From positions 2,614,007 to 2,678,006 of the forward strand of contig NZ_JAQNDM010000002.1 of assembly GCF_028368975.1 (NCBI RefSeq): a stretch of DNA of 64,000 nucleotides. The letters are read 5' to 3'. The notes below the pieces were generated by a model, which saw only the letters and a list, made by a program, of their open reading frames with translations, did no database searches and was not told the DNA's origin. Positions 1 through 8,698 of this stretch are shown one piece after another. Every line of letters starts with the position of its first letter. Positions within the stretch are counted from its first letter, which is position 1. Made by a program: the position numbers and the translations under genes. Origin of the DNA: Stigmatella ashevillena. GTDB lineage: Bacteria > Myxococcota > Myxococcia > Myxococcales > Myxococcaceae.

Positions 1-635
1 GCGGCCAGGGTGTCGGGGCGGAGGCCCACCGCGGCAAAGCACCCGTAGGCCCGGGGAAGGTGGGCGGCACTGGTGATGAGGAGCAGCGTCTTCCACCCTC
101 GCTCCTCGATGAGCTTCTTCGAGTCCAGCGCGTTCTCCCGGGTGTTGCGGCTGTGGCCCTCGACCACGATGCGCTCGGGCTCAATGCCCCACGCGAGGAG
201 CTGGCGCTGGAGCACGGTGGCCTCGATGACCGCCTCCGGGCGGGTGTCCAAGGAGCCCCCCGACAGGAGCACCTGGCGGGCCTTGCCCTCACGGAGCAGC
301 TCATAGCCGCGCAGGATGCGCTCGACGGCGGCGTTGTACTCAGGGCGTCCCGAGCGCTCGACGGCATCGGGATCCAGCCCCCCTCCCAGCACGATGACCG
401 CGTCGTAGACCACCTCTGACCGGTAGGTCTCCTTCGCGCCGGACTCCACCCACCGCATGAGCCCTCCGGCCACCGGCTCGATGGAGAAGGTGTAGAGCAC
501 CGCCAACCCCAGCACCTGGAGCCCGGCGGCCAGCCGCCCCTTCCGGCGCATCAGGAGCCCCAGCACGATGAACAGCACGCCCCAGGTGAGCGGGCCCAGC
601 AAGAGATCCAGGATCTTGGAGAGGATCAGAAACAT
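1..635 (-). CDS. YdcF/SanA-type (DUF218) membrane protein, C-terminus cut by window edge
   Basis: The minus-strand frame opens with ATG at 635 and stays open to position 1, giving about 211 residues without a stop. The N-terminus has two hydrophobic stretches (residues about 1-25 and 36-50). They are followed by the DUF218 signatures DAVIVLGGG (about 79-87), VLLSGGS, the GHSRNTRENA segment and LLITSAAHLPRA. Members of this family (YdcF, SanA, ElyC) sit in the inner membrane and are linked to envelope or peptidoglycan precursor metabolism; the exact reaction is unknown. The gene starts 27 bp after the kinase gene stop on the same strand, so it may be cotranscribed with it. Family assignment is confident, function is not. 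Confidence 0.85.
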   Translation of the reverse strand, partial: MFLILSKILDLLLGPLTWGVLFIVLGLLMRRKGRLAAGLQVLGLAVLYTFSIEPVAGGLMRWVESGAKETYRSEVVYDAVIVLGGGLDPDAVERSGRPEYNAAVERILRGYELLREGKARQVLLSGGSLDTRPEAVIEATVLQRQLLAWGIEPERIVVEGHSRNTRENALDSKKLIEERGWKTLLLITSAAHLPRAYGCFAAVGLRPDTLA

Positions 636-662
636 GGCGCATTCCACCCACCGGCCCGGACG

Positions 663-3161
663 CTAACCATCCTGACTGCCACGGTGGATCGTGATGTAAT
701 CACGCGCTTCCTGAGCCTTCAGAGAGTCCGGCGCAAGCTCCAGGAAGCGGCCGTAGTACTCGATGGCTTCCTTGGCATTGCCCAACTGCACCGAGACCTC
801 CCCCAGCCCGTGGAAACACTGGGCCGCGGAAGAATCATTCGCCAGGCATTCCCAGAACAGCTCCTTGGCCTTCTGGAACTGCCTCTTGGCGAGCTTCTCC
901 CGGGCCTGCTTGTACTTCTCCGCCGCGGTGGCCGGAGAGGGGTTTGCCGCAGCCGTGACGCGGAGGCTGGGCTTCGAGGTGGGGGGGCTCACCCAGGAGA
1001 CACTCACGTCGAGCTCCGACGTGCCATCCTCCTTCCACCGGGGGAGTGCGAACCACAGCTCCCTGGCCCCCGTCACCGTATAGGAGCCAGGGGCCAGCGT
1101 GTGGAGAACCTCCCCTCCTGGCTGCGACGACACCTGCACGGTGTCATCCTCTCCTGCCAGGGCCACCAAGGCCACGGAACCCGAGGGAGTTCCCTGCCGT
1201 GACCGGATGCTCAGTTGGTAACGGCGCTTGGGCTCGAGCTGGCGCACCGTGTACCGCCCCTCCAGGGCGATCTGATTGGCGAACCTGCGAGGGTTCAGCT
1301 CGGTGCGAAAGACCTTCTCCGTCGTCCCCTCGCGCACGTTCAGAAAGAAGCCCACGTCCTCGGTGTTCTCCACGGAGTCGCCGAACAGAACGAAGGCATT
1401 CAGCGCGCTGGCCCCTGTCACGAAGCGAGGGGTCGAAGAGACGGGCAACAGCCGCGCGGAGGACGGGAGGTCCGGTCCCTCCAAGAACAGAGAGGCCTGC
1501 CGGAAGGACTGCGCTCGGTACAACTGACCGCGTCCCTCCCGGATGATGTACCTGCCCGTGGTCCAGACCGCATAGGTCCGGCGGGGGTTGAGCTCGACGC
1601 GCAGGGAGCGCAGCCCAGGGCCGAAGGAGTGCAACGCTTCGTTCACCGTGAAGGACGCCGGCAGCTGCCTTGTCCCGAAGCGATCCACCTCCTCCTCGAC
1701 AGGAGCCTGCGGCGACGAGGGCTCCTGCCCCTGCGGCTCCATGTCTTTCAGGGAGACCTCCAGGTGGGACGCCAGCGCCCCTGCCTCGAACTCCTGTTCC
1801 CAGGGGACCCGTCCCAGCAAGAAGAGCTCTACCCGGTGGGGCTCATCCCGCTCGAGGCTGTCCACCACCACCGGGGTGACGCCCCGAATCTCCCCGTTGA
1901 TGCGCACCTGGGCACCGGGGGGCTCGGAGCGAATCTCCAAGGGCTCGGGCTGGTTGCGCTCGTGCCACAGGAGCCCTGCGAGCACCACCCCCACCACCCC
2001 CGCAAGCGCCCATCCGATGGAAGGGCCTCCCCCCTTCACGGCCAAGGTCTGAACAGCCGTGGGCGGTGCCTGTTGCCCGGCGGGAGCCGTCTCTGCCTCC
2101 AGCGGTTCCAGCGCCGAGGGCACCGATGGGGTCTGCTCTGTCAGGGAGCGCACCTGGGAGGACGTCCACAGGGCCAGCTGTTGCTGGAAACCCTTTGTCA
2201 CGGTGGGGGGCGTTCCCCGCTCCGCCAACTCCGGCGTGTAGAGCCACTCCATCACATGCTTGAGGGTATTGGCCGCGAACAACGGCGCCCGCTGGGCCAA
2301 CCACTGCGTGAGCTCGAGCCGCAGCACCTCCGCGCTCTCGGGACGCGCCTCGCGCTGGGTCGAGAGCACCCGATCGACGATGTGCGCCAGCGAGCCATCC
2401 AGGGCAGGGTTGTTCTGGAGCAGGGGAACGAGCCGTCCCCTGACGATGCGCTCCAGGACCTCCATCTGCCGTCCCTCGGCGGGCAGATGGCCACAAAGCA
2501 TGCGGTAGAGCACCACCCCCACGGAGTACACGTCCGAGCGGGCATCCAGCTCCCGGCCCTGGGCTTGCTCGGGCGACAGGTAGAGGTACTTGCCCTTCAC
2601 CACCCCGGCTTCCGTGTTCTGCCGCCCCACGAGCCGCGCTTTGGCGATGCCAAAGTCGGAGATCTTCACCTCTCCTTCGTAGCTGACCAGGACGTTGTCC
2701 GGAGAGATGTCACGGTGGACCAGCCCCAAGGGCTGTCTGCGTTCATCGGTGCGCGTGTGGGCATGGTGCAAGCCCTTGCACATCTCGATGGCGATGCTCA
2801 CCGCCAGCGGCGCCGGAAGCCAGGCGAGCCCCTTCGATTGAGCGCGTTTGAGGACCCGTGACAGGGGCTGGCCTTCGACCAACTCCATGGCCAGGAAGTA
2901 CTCGCCCTCCACCTGCCCGAAGTCGAAGACCTGGACGATGTTGCCATGGCTGAGTCCTACCGAGACGCGGGCCTCCTGGATGAACATCTCCACGAATGAC
3001 GGGTGCTCCGCGTACTGGGTCAGGACCCGCTTGATGACCATGGGCTTGGTCACGCCCGGTGCGGCCATGTAGCGCGCACGGTAGACGGCCGCCATGCCCC
3101 CCGTCCCCAGGCACTCCAAGAGCTCATACTTTCCGAATGGGACCGACCTGGTCTCACGCAC
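663..3161 (-). CDS. Hanks-type Ser/Thr protein kinase with PEGA and TPR domains
   Basis: 832 aa. The kinase domain covers about residues 11-290, with glycine loop LGTGGMAAVY (18-27), lysine K44 in VIKRV, HRDISPDN (149-156, catalytic D151 and N156), DFG (169-171) and the SPEQ segment (196-199). All catalytic residues are present, so it should be active. A single membrane segment lies at about 381-399, followed by a PEGA domain (about 407-475, PPGAQVRINGE), a long middle region and C-terminal TPR-like helices (about residue 745 to the end). The topology suggests a cytoplasmic kinase with an extracytoplasmic PEGA/TPR sensor part. Typical of myxobacterial eukaryote-like signalling; the substrate is unknown. 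Confidence 0.93.
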   Translation of the reverse strand: MRETRSVPFGKYELLECLGTGGMAAVYRARYMAAPGVTKPMVIKRVLTQYAEHPSFVEMFIQEARVSVGLSHGNIVQVFDFGQVEGEYFLAMELVEGQPLSRVLKRAQSKGLAWLPAPLAVSIAIEMCKGLHHAHTRTDERRQPLGLVHRDISPDNVLVSYEGEVKISDFGIAKARLVGRQNTEAGVVKGKYLYLSPEQAQGRELDARSDVYSVGVVLYRMLCGHLPAEGRQMEVLERIVRGRLVPLLQNNPALDGSLAHIVDRVLSTQREARPESAEVLRLELTQWLAQRAPLFAANTLKHVMEWLYTPELAERGTPPTVTKGFQQQLALWTSSQVRSLTEQTPSVPSALEPLEAETAPAGQQAPPTAVQTLAVKGGGPSIGWALAGVVGVVLAGLLWHERNQPEPLEIRSEPPGAQVRINGEIRGVTPVVVDSLERDEPHRVELFLLGRVPWEQEFEAGALASHLEVSLKDMEPQGQEPSSPQAPVEEEVDRFGTRQLPASFTVNEALHSFGPGLRSLRVELNPRRTYAVWTTGRYIIREGRGQLYRAQSFRQASLFLEGPDLPSSARLLPVSSTPRFVTGASALNAFVLFGDSVENTEDVGFFLNVREGTTEKVFRTELNPRRFANQIALEGRYTVRQLEPKRRYQLSIRSRQGTPSGSVALVALAGEDDTVQVSSQPGGEVLHTLAPGSYTVTGARELWFALPRWKEDGTSELDVSVSWVSPPTSKPSLRVTAAANPSPATAAEKYKQAREKLAKRQFQKAKELFWECLANDSSAAQCFHGLGEVSVQLGNAKEAIEYYGRFLELAPDSLKAQEARDYITIHRGSQDG

Positions 3162-3212
3162 GATGCGTGCACCCTATCACTACCCCGGCTCCCGGGCCCA
3201 ATCCCCCCCCGC

Positions 3213-4058
3213 TCAGCGCTCGCCCCAATGGAGCTTCTGCCGAAGGATGGTGAAGTACGCCACCCGCGGGTTGCGGATCAGGTTCACCCGGTTGGGCGAG
3301 CGCACCACCTCGATGCAGTCATTGCTCTGCAAGCCATGGCCTGTCTGCCCATCCAACGTGAGGTACGTGTCCGCCGTCTCGCGGCGCAAGGTGATGCGGA
3401 TGACGCGATCCGCGGGGACCACGATGGCGCGCTGGGTGAGCGCGTGCGAGCAGATGGGGGACAGGATGGTGCAGTCCACCGAGGGATGGACGATGGGGCC
3501 TCCCGCGGAGAGCGAGTAAGCCGTCGAGCCCGTGGGCGTGGCCAGGATGATGCCATCGGCCTTGTAGGTGGTGATGGGCACCCCATCGATGGACGTCTCA
3601 TGGTCCGCGATGCGCGCCAACGCCCCCTTGTTGATGACGATGTCGTTGAGGACTTCCTCCTCGATGATGGCCCGCCCCTCCCGCAGCAGCCGACAGGTGA
3701 GCTTCATGCGAGAGTCCACGTTGAAGCGGCCCGCCAGCACGTCATCCAGGAGGCTGAAGAGTTCTTCCACGGGCACCTCGGTCATGAAGCCGAGGCTCCC
3801 CAGATTCACCCCCAGGATGGGCACGGCCCGGCCCGCCAGAAGCCGTGCCGTGTAGATGAGCGTGCCATCCCCGCCCAGGACCACCACCAGGTCCGCCCGC
3901 TGGGCCAACTCCCGGTCGTCGACCCGCGGCCAGCCCAATTCCTGGGCCAGGTAACGCTCTCCCAGGAGGGTGAGGTGCGGGTAGCGCTCTTGGATTTGCG
4001 CCGCCAGCGCGGCGGCCTCCTGTTTGTCCCTCTTCGCGACGATGGCCAGGGTCTGCAC
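3213..4058 (-). CDS. nadK: NAD kinase
   Basis: 281 aa, the usual length. It phosphorylates NAD to NADP with ATP or polyphosphate in the cytoplasm. The GGDGT nucleotide motif is at residues 62-66 with catalytic D64. Further signatures are GVNLGSLGFMTE, LNDIVINKG (the family usually has LNE, here LND), and PTGSTAYSLSAGGPIV, the conserved Gly-rich loop. The start ATG at 4058 lies 74 bp from the divergent rarA start, so the two share an upstream region. It lies upstream of the kinase gene but is separated from it by 51 bp. Confidence 0.96.
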   Translation of the reverse strand: MQTLAIVAKRDKQEAAALAAQIQERYPHLTLLGERYLAQELGWPRVDDRELAQRADLVVVLGGDGTLIYTARLLAGRAVPILGVNLGSLGFMTEVPVEELFSLLDDVLAGRFNVDSRMKLTCRLLREGRAIIEEEVLNDIVINKGALARIADHETSIDGVPITTYKADGIILATPTGSTAYSLSAGGPIVHPSVDCTILSPICSHALTQRAIVVPADRVIRITLRRETADTYLTLDGQTGHGLQSNDCIEVVRSPNRVNLIRNPRVAYFTILRQKLHWGER

Positions 4059-4132
4059 GGTGGCGAAAGCTTTTAGTCCAGGATGGCAAGCCGCGCTGGA
4101 GGAAATGAGCCCAAGCGATAGGTTCCACGCAT

Positions 4133-5464
4133 ATGGACCTCTTTGAACATGCTGGCCAAAAGGACCAGGAAGCCCAGGCGCCCCTGGCCGAGCGCATGCG
4201 CCCCAGCACGCTGGCCGACTTCGCCGGGCAGGAGCACCTCACGGGCGAGGGCCGGTTCCTCCGCCGGGTCATCGAGCAGGACCAGGTGCCCTCGCTCATC
4301 CTCTGGGGCCCCCCAGGCACGGGGAAGACCACCCTGGCGCGCGTCATTGCCCAGGCCACGGGGGCCTCCTTCGAGGCCCTCTCGGCGGTGCTCTCCGGGG
4401 TCAAGGACATCCGCGAGACGGTGGCCCGGGCCCAGGAGCGCTGGAGGCTCCACCGTCAACGCACCCTGCTCTTCATCGACGAGATCCACCGCTTCAACAA
4501 GTCGCAGCAGGACGCGCTGCTGCCCCACGTGGAGAAGGGCACGGTGACGTTGATTGGCGCCACCACGGAGAACCCTTCCTTCGAGGTGAATGCGGCGCTC
4601 CTGTCTCGCGCCCGCGTCGTCACCCTGCGCGGGCTGGAAGAAGAGGAACTGGTGGGCGTGCTGCGCCGGGCGGTGGGGGCCCCCAAGGGGCTGGGCGGCA
4701 AGGTGCAGGTGGACGACGAGGCCCTCCAGTTCATCGCCCAGGCGGCCGGAGGGGATGCGCGCAAAGCCCTCACCGCGCTGGAAGTGGCGGCCTCCTACGG
4801 GGGCGCGCAGGTGAACCGGCAGGCCGCGGAGGAAGCGCTGCAACAGAAGGCGCTGCTCTACGACAAGGGGGGCGAGGAGCACTACAACGTCGTCAGCGCC
4901 TTCATCAAATCCATGCGGGGCTCGGACGTGGATGCCGCGCTCTACTGGATGGCCCGAATGCTGGAGGCCGGTGAGGACCCCGTCTTCCTCTTCCGGCGCA
5001 TGGTCATCTTCGCCTCGGAGGACATCGGCAACGCGGACCCCCGGGCCCTGGGGGTCGCGGTGGACGCGCTCCACGCCTTCCAGATCATGGGCTTGCCGGA
5101 AGGAGCGCTTCCGCTCACCCAGGCGGTGACGTACCTGGCGCTCGCCCCCAAGTCGAACGCCGTCATCGCCGCCTACAGCGCGGCGCGGGCGGCGGTGACC
5201 CAGGAAGGCGCGCTGCCGGTACCGATGCACCTGCGCAACGCCCCCACGAAGCTGATGAAGTCCCTGGGCTACGGCGGCGGCTACAAGTATCCCCACAACT
5301 TCGAGGGAAACTACGTGCCCGAGGACTACCTGCCCGAGGCGCTCAAGGCCCGGCGCTTCTACAAGCCGAGCACCAACGGGTTGGAGCAGGAACTGTCCGA
5401 GCGCTACGAGGACATCCAGCGCCAGCTCGCCGGGAGGGCACGGGAGCCCGGCGAGGAGGGCTGA
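4133..5464 (+). CDS. rarA: Replication-associated recombination protein A (AAA+ ATPase)
   Basis: 443 aa, matching the RarA/MgsA/WRNIP1 family in length. It acts at stalled forks and single-strand DNA gaps. Walker A GPPGTGKT is at residues 59-66 and Walker B FIDEIHRF follows at about 114-121. Sensor 1 IGATTENPSFEVN and the arginine-finger region LLSRARV are present, as is the family-specific C-terminal tetramerisation domain (about 250-430, with FASEDIGNADPRAL and GYGGGYKYPHNFEG). The stop lies 4 bp from the stop of the convergent response regulator gene. Confidence 0.96.
   Translation: MDLFEHAGQKDQEAQAPLAERMRPSTLADFAGQEHLTGEGRFLRRVIEQDQVPSLILWGPPGTGKTTLARVIAQATGASFEALSAVLSGVKDIRETVARAQERWRLHRQRTLLFIDEIHRFNKSQQDALLPHVEKGTVTLIGATTENPSFEVNAALLSRARVVTLRGLEEEELVGVLRRAVGAPKGLGGKVQVDDEALQFIAQAAGGDARKALTALEVAASYGGAQVNRQAAEEALQQKALLYDKGGEEHYNVVSAFIKSMRGSDVDAALYWMARMLEAGEDPVFLFRRMVIFASEDIGNADPRALGVAVDALHAFQIMGLPEGALPLTQAVTYLALAPKSNAVIAAYSAARAAVTQEGALPVPMHLRNAPTKLMKSLGYGGGYKYPHNFEGNYVPEDYLPEALKARRFYKPSTNGLEQELSERYEDIQRQLAGRAREPGEEG
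5426..5455. terminator. Stem-loop at the convergent rarA / regulator junction
   Basis: Perfect 9-bp arms (CTCGCCGGG and CCCGGCGAG) around a 12-nt loop, inside the last codons of rarA and just before the two convergent stops. No T-run follows. It may help end transcription from either side, but it could also be chance in GC-rich coding sequence. Confidence 0.3.
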
Positions 5465-5468
5465 CCCC

Positions 5469-6923
5469 TCAGGCCACCTCTAATGGGGAGCTGTCGTTCC
5501 CATCCGACTTGCGCTGCTTCATGGTGCGCCCGGCCACCTCGTACTGCTTGAGCAGACGGCGGAAGTTGGAGCGGTCCACCCCTGCGGCCCGCGCGGCGCT
5601 GGAGACGTTGTTGTTGTTCTTCTCCAGGAGTGCGGTGAGGTAGCGCCGCTCGAAGGCCCGCATCGCCAGCCGCTTGGCCTGGGCGTACGGCAGGTGCGCC
5701 AGGCTGAACACCTCCACGGGTGAGCCGGCCTGGGGGGCCTCCTGGAAGCCCGGGGGAAGATCCTCCACGTCCAGCACCTCATTGGAGGTGAGCACCACGG
5801 CGCGCTCGATGACGTTCTCCAGCTCGCGCACGTTGCCCGTCCACCGGTTCACGGTGAGCGCCTCCATGGCGCGCGGGGTGAAGCCCGTCACCTTCTTGTC
5901 CAGCTTGGCCGCGTACAGCTTCAAGAAGTGGTGCGCCAGGAGCGGCACGTCCTCCGGCCTGTCTCTCAGCGGCGGCAGATCAATGGTGATGACGTTGAGG
6001 CGGTAGAAGAGGTCCTCACGGAACCGGCCCTGCTCCTTGGCCCGCGTCAGGTCCACGTGGGTGGCGGCAATCACGCGCACGTCCACCTTCACCGGCTCGT
6101 TGGCGCCCACCCGCTTCACCTCGCCCTCCTGGAGCACGCGCAGCAGGCGCACCTGGGTGGCGGGAGGCACGTCGCCGATCTCGTCCAGGAAGATGGTGCC
6201 GCCATCGGCCGCCTCGAAGAGGCCCTTCTTGTTGCCGGTGGCGCCCGTGAAGGCCCCCTTCATGTGGCCGAACAGCTCGCTCTCCAGCAGCGTCTCCGTG
6301 AGGGCCGAACAGTTGACGGCCACGAAGGGCTTGTCTTTGCGCGCGCTGCGGTAGTGGATGGCCCGGGCCACCAGCTCCTTGCCCGTGCCACTCTCCCCTT
6401 GGATGAGCACCGTGGCGGTGGAGTGGCTCACCGTCTCCACCAGCTTGAAGACGGCGCGCATCTGCGAGGACTGGCCGATGAGATCCTCGAACTGGCTGCG
6501 CGCGGTGAGCGCCTCCTCCAGGGCCCGCGTCCGGTCCTTGAGCGCCTTGCGCTCGGCCGCCTTGCCGACGGTCAGGCTCAGGTCGTCGATGTCCTCGAAC
6601 GGCTTGGTGAGGTAGTCATACGCCCCCGCCTTCACCGCCTCCACGGCCGTCTCCACCGTGGCATAGGCCGTCATCATGATGACCTCCACGTCCGGCCGCT
6701 CGGCCTTGATGGCCTTGAGCAGGTCCATGCCGGACAGGTGGGGCATGTTGATGTCCAGGACCGCCACGTCGATGGACGGATCCTTGGCCGCCGTCAGGCC
6801 CTCGACCGCATCGTCGATAGCGACGATGGGGTAACCCTCGCGCTGGAGAATCGAGGTGACGGCCTTGAGGACTACGGGGTCATCGTCCACCACGAGGATC
6901 TTGGCGCGTTTAGGCTGGTTCAC
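5469..6923 (-). CDS. Sigma-54-dependent NtrC-family response regulator
   Basis: 484 aa. Receiver domain about 8-125 with acidic pocket VVDDD, phospho-acceptor D57 and K107 (TKPF). AAA+ domain about 145-385 with Walker A GESGTGKE (176-183), the sigma-54 contact loop GAFTGAT (223-229) and Walker B FLDEIGD (245-251). A Fis-type helix-turn-helix lies near the C-terminus (NNNVSSAARAAGVDRSNFRRLL). It should activate sigma-54 promoters when phosphorylated. Its ATG overlaps the stop of the upstream histidine kinase gene by 4 bp, so the two are a translationally coupled pair. Target promoters are not evident. Confidence 0.95.
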   Translation of the reverse strand: MNQPKRAKILVVDDDPVVLKAVTSILQREGYPIVAIDDAVEGLTAAKDPSIDVAVLDINMPHLSGMDLLKAIKAERPDVEVIMMTAYATVETAVEAVKAGAYDYLTKPFEDIDDLSLTVGKAAERKALKDRTRALEEALTARSQFEDLIGQSSQMRAVFKLVETVSHSTATVLIQGESGTGKELVARAIHYRSARKDKPFVAVNCSALTETLLESELFGHMKGAFTGATGNKKGLFEAADGGTIFLDEIGDVPPATQVRLLRVLQEGEVKRVGANEPVKVDVRVIAATHVDLTRAKEQGRFREDLFYRLNVITIDLPPLRDRPEDVPLLAHHFLKLYAAKLDKKVTGFTPRAMEALTVNRWTGNVRELENVIERAVVLTSNEVLDVEDLPPGFQEAPQAGSPVEVFSLAHLPYAQAKRLAMRAFERRYLTALLEKNNNNVSSAARAAGVDRSNFRRLLKQYEVAGRTMKQRKSDGNDSSPLEVA

Positions 6924-8500
6924 GGCAACCTCTCAAGCTGCAGCGGAATGGGTAAAAAGACGGTGAAACGGGAGCCATGGCCGACCTGGGTATCGACCTG
7001 GAAGACGCCGCCATGGTCCTGCACAATGCGATAAGCAATGGACAGGCCAAGGCCCGTGCCCTCACCGGGCGGCTTGGTGGTGAACGAAGGCTCGAAGATG
7101 CGGGGCAGGTAGCGCTCCTCGATACCGGAGCCCGAGTCGGCGACGGCGAAGAAGCACCGGTCCCCCTCGCGCCCCGTATCCACCTTCAGGGTGCCTTCGG
7201 CGCTGGGCAGCGCTTGAAGACCGTTCTGCAGCAGGTTGAGCACTACCTGGGACAGCTGCGCCGGGTCCCCGAACAGCTTGGGCAGCCCCGTGGCCAAGTT
7301 CAGCTCCAGCTTCACGCGAGGGTTGGACTTGAGCTGGGCCTTGAAGAGCACCGCCGCGTCTTCCACGCACTTGGACAGCTCGAAGTGGCGGCGGTCCTCC
7401 ACCTTGCTGTGGCGGCTGAACTTCAGCAGGCTCTCGACGATGCGCTTGCAGCGCAGCGCGCTCTCTTCAATCAGATCCAACGACTCGCGGTCCGCCTCGG
7501 AGCGCCCCACGTCCCGCTTCATCAACTGCGCGAAGGCGAGAATGCCGCCCAGGGGGTTGTTGATCTCGTGCGCCACCCCGCCCGCCAACTGCCCCACGGC
7601 CGCCATCTTCTCCGTCTCGATGAGCCGCTTGGTGAGCGCGTACTCCTCGGTGACGTCCCGGTAGGTGCACACCACACGGCCCTCGCCCGGCATGGGGTAG
7701 GCGGCCACCACGAACGTGCGCCCCTTCTGCTGAATCTCCGAGCGCGCGCCCTTGCCACTCTCCAGGGCGGAAGGAAGCGGACAGCCGACGCACGGGGAGT
7801 CCCGGCCGAAGAGGTACTGGAAACAGTTGACCGCCGAGGCGGTGGCCCCGTCCCCAGAGGCCGCTACCTTCAGATACGCCAGGTTGGCGCGGCGGACCGT
7901 GTAGTCCGTGCCCTGCATCACCGCCAGGGGCGTCTCGATGCAGTCGAACGTCTGCTCCCAGTCCCGCTTGGCCTGGCTGAGCATCAGCGTGCGCGTCTCC
8001 ACGCGCGCCTCGAGGTCCGCGTTGAGGCGCTTGAGCTCCGCGTTCTGCTCCTGCGTCATGCGGTGCAGGCGCTCGTTCTCCGCCAGCAGCGCGTACTGCT
8101 CGAAGGCGCTCTTGACGGTGAGCACCAGGTGGCTGTCGTTCCACGGCTTGGAGATGAAGCGGAAGATCTCCGAGCGGTTGATGGCCTCCTCGATGGCCGT
8201 CTGGTCCGCCTGCCCGGTGAGCATGATGCGCTGGGCGCGCGGCACCTGCTCCTTCACCCGCGCCAGGAACTCCACCCCATTCATCCCCGGCATCCGGAAG
8301 TCCGAAATGACCACTTGTGGGAGAAACTGTTCCAGCCGCTTCAGCCCCTCCTCGGCGTCCGTGGCGGTCTCGATGTCCCAATCCCCGCGCCTCAAGACGC
8401 GCCGAATGGATTTGAGGATGTTCTCCTCGTCATCCACCAATAGCAGCCGGCCGCGAGCCCCCGCCTCCTGTGTGTGCGCCAGTCCCACTCGCAGACCCAC
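6920..8500 (-). CDS. Receiver-PAS-histidine kinase, partner of the NtrC-type regulator
   Basis: 526 aa, soluble. N-terminal receiver (about 18-135, D67, K118 in SKPW), a coiled-coil linker (about 137-175), a PAS domain (about 180-290), then HisKA with H311 in GGVAHEINNPL and an HATPase domain (NLLQNGLQAL, DSGSGIE, GTGLGLSIAYRIVQ). The PAS contains a cysteine cluster, C226, C237 and C240 (PCVGCP), which could bind a metal or sense redox. No membrane segment is seen, so the signal is cytoplasmic or arrives through phosphorylation of the receiver. It overlaps the regulator gene by ATGA. Confidence 0.93.
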   Translation of the reverse strand: MGLRVGLAHTQEAGARGRLLLVDDEENILKSIRRVLRRGDWDIETATDAEEGLKRLEQFLPQVVISDFRMPGMNGVEFLARVKEQVPRAQRIMLTGQADQTAIEEAINRSEIFRFISKPWNDSHLVLTVKSAFEQYALLAENERLHRMTQEQNAELKRLNADLEARVETRTLMLSQAKRDWEQTFDCIETPLAVMQGTDYTVRRANLAYLKVAASGDGATASAVNCFQYLFGRDSPCVGCPLPSALESGKGARSEIQQKGRTFVVAAYPMPGEGRVVCTYRDVTEEYALTKRLIETEKMAAVGQLAGGVAHEINNPLGGILAFAQLMKRDVGRSEADRESLDLIEESALRCKRIVESLLKFSRHSKVEDRRHFELSKCVEDAAVLFKAQLKSNPRVKLELNLATGLPKLFGDPAQLSQVVLNLLQNGLQALPSAEGTLKVDTGREGDRCFFAVADSGSGIEERYLPRIFEPSFTTKPPGEGTGLGLSIAYRIVQDHGGVFQVDTQVGHGSRFTVFLPIPLQLERLP

Positions 8501-8613
8501 CTATCTTTCTATGTCGAACATTTGCAATGACGTGGCCACCCGCGTCTTTTTAGACCCTTGGGCCAAGCCGTTGATTCTTATGTATTTTCAATTTCGTATT
8601 CTGACCACAACAT

Positions 8614-8698
8614 GGGTCATTCAATACCCTGGACTGACAAACGGGTAAGAAATGACCCCAACCCCCTGGGGGGTAAATGACCCAGGTCATTTACCCCC
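8614..8698. promoter_or_regulatory. Cluster of GGGTCATT / AATGACCC motifs with a 14-bp perfect palindrome
   Basis: This lies in the AT-rich stretch upstream of the kinase gene. GGGTCATT occurs at 8614-8621, and AATGACCC at 8651-8658 and 8676-8683. The last copy is part of a perfect inverted repeat at 8669-8698: arms GGGGGTAAATGACC and GGTCATTTACCCCC with a 2-bp centre. The palindrome overlaps the stop codon of the diguanylate cyclase gene. It may be an operator for the kinase-regulator operon, or a terminator for the upstream gene. Confidence 0.5.

Noticed and set aside
1215-2861. 548-codon plus-strand frame opposite the Ser/Thr kinase
   Set aside because: Shadow; the kinase on the minus strand has all catalytic motifs.
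6977-8443. 488-codon plus-strand frame opposite the REC-PAS-kinase
   Set aside because: Shadow of the kinase; low-complexity His/Leu/Arg-rich translation.
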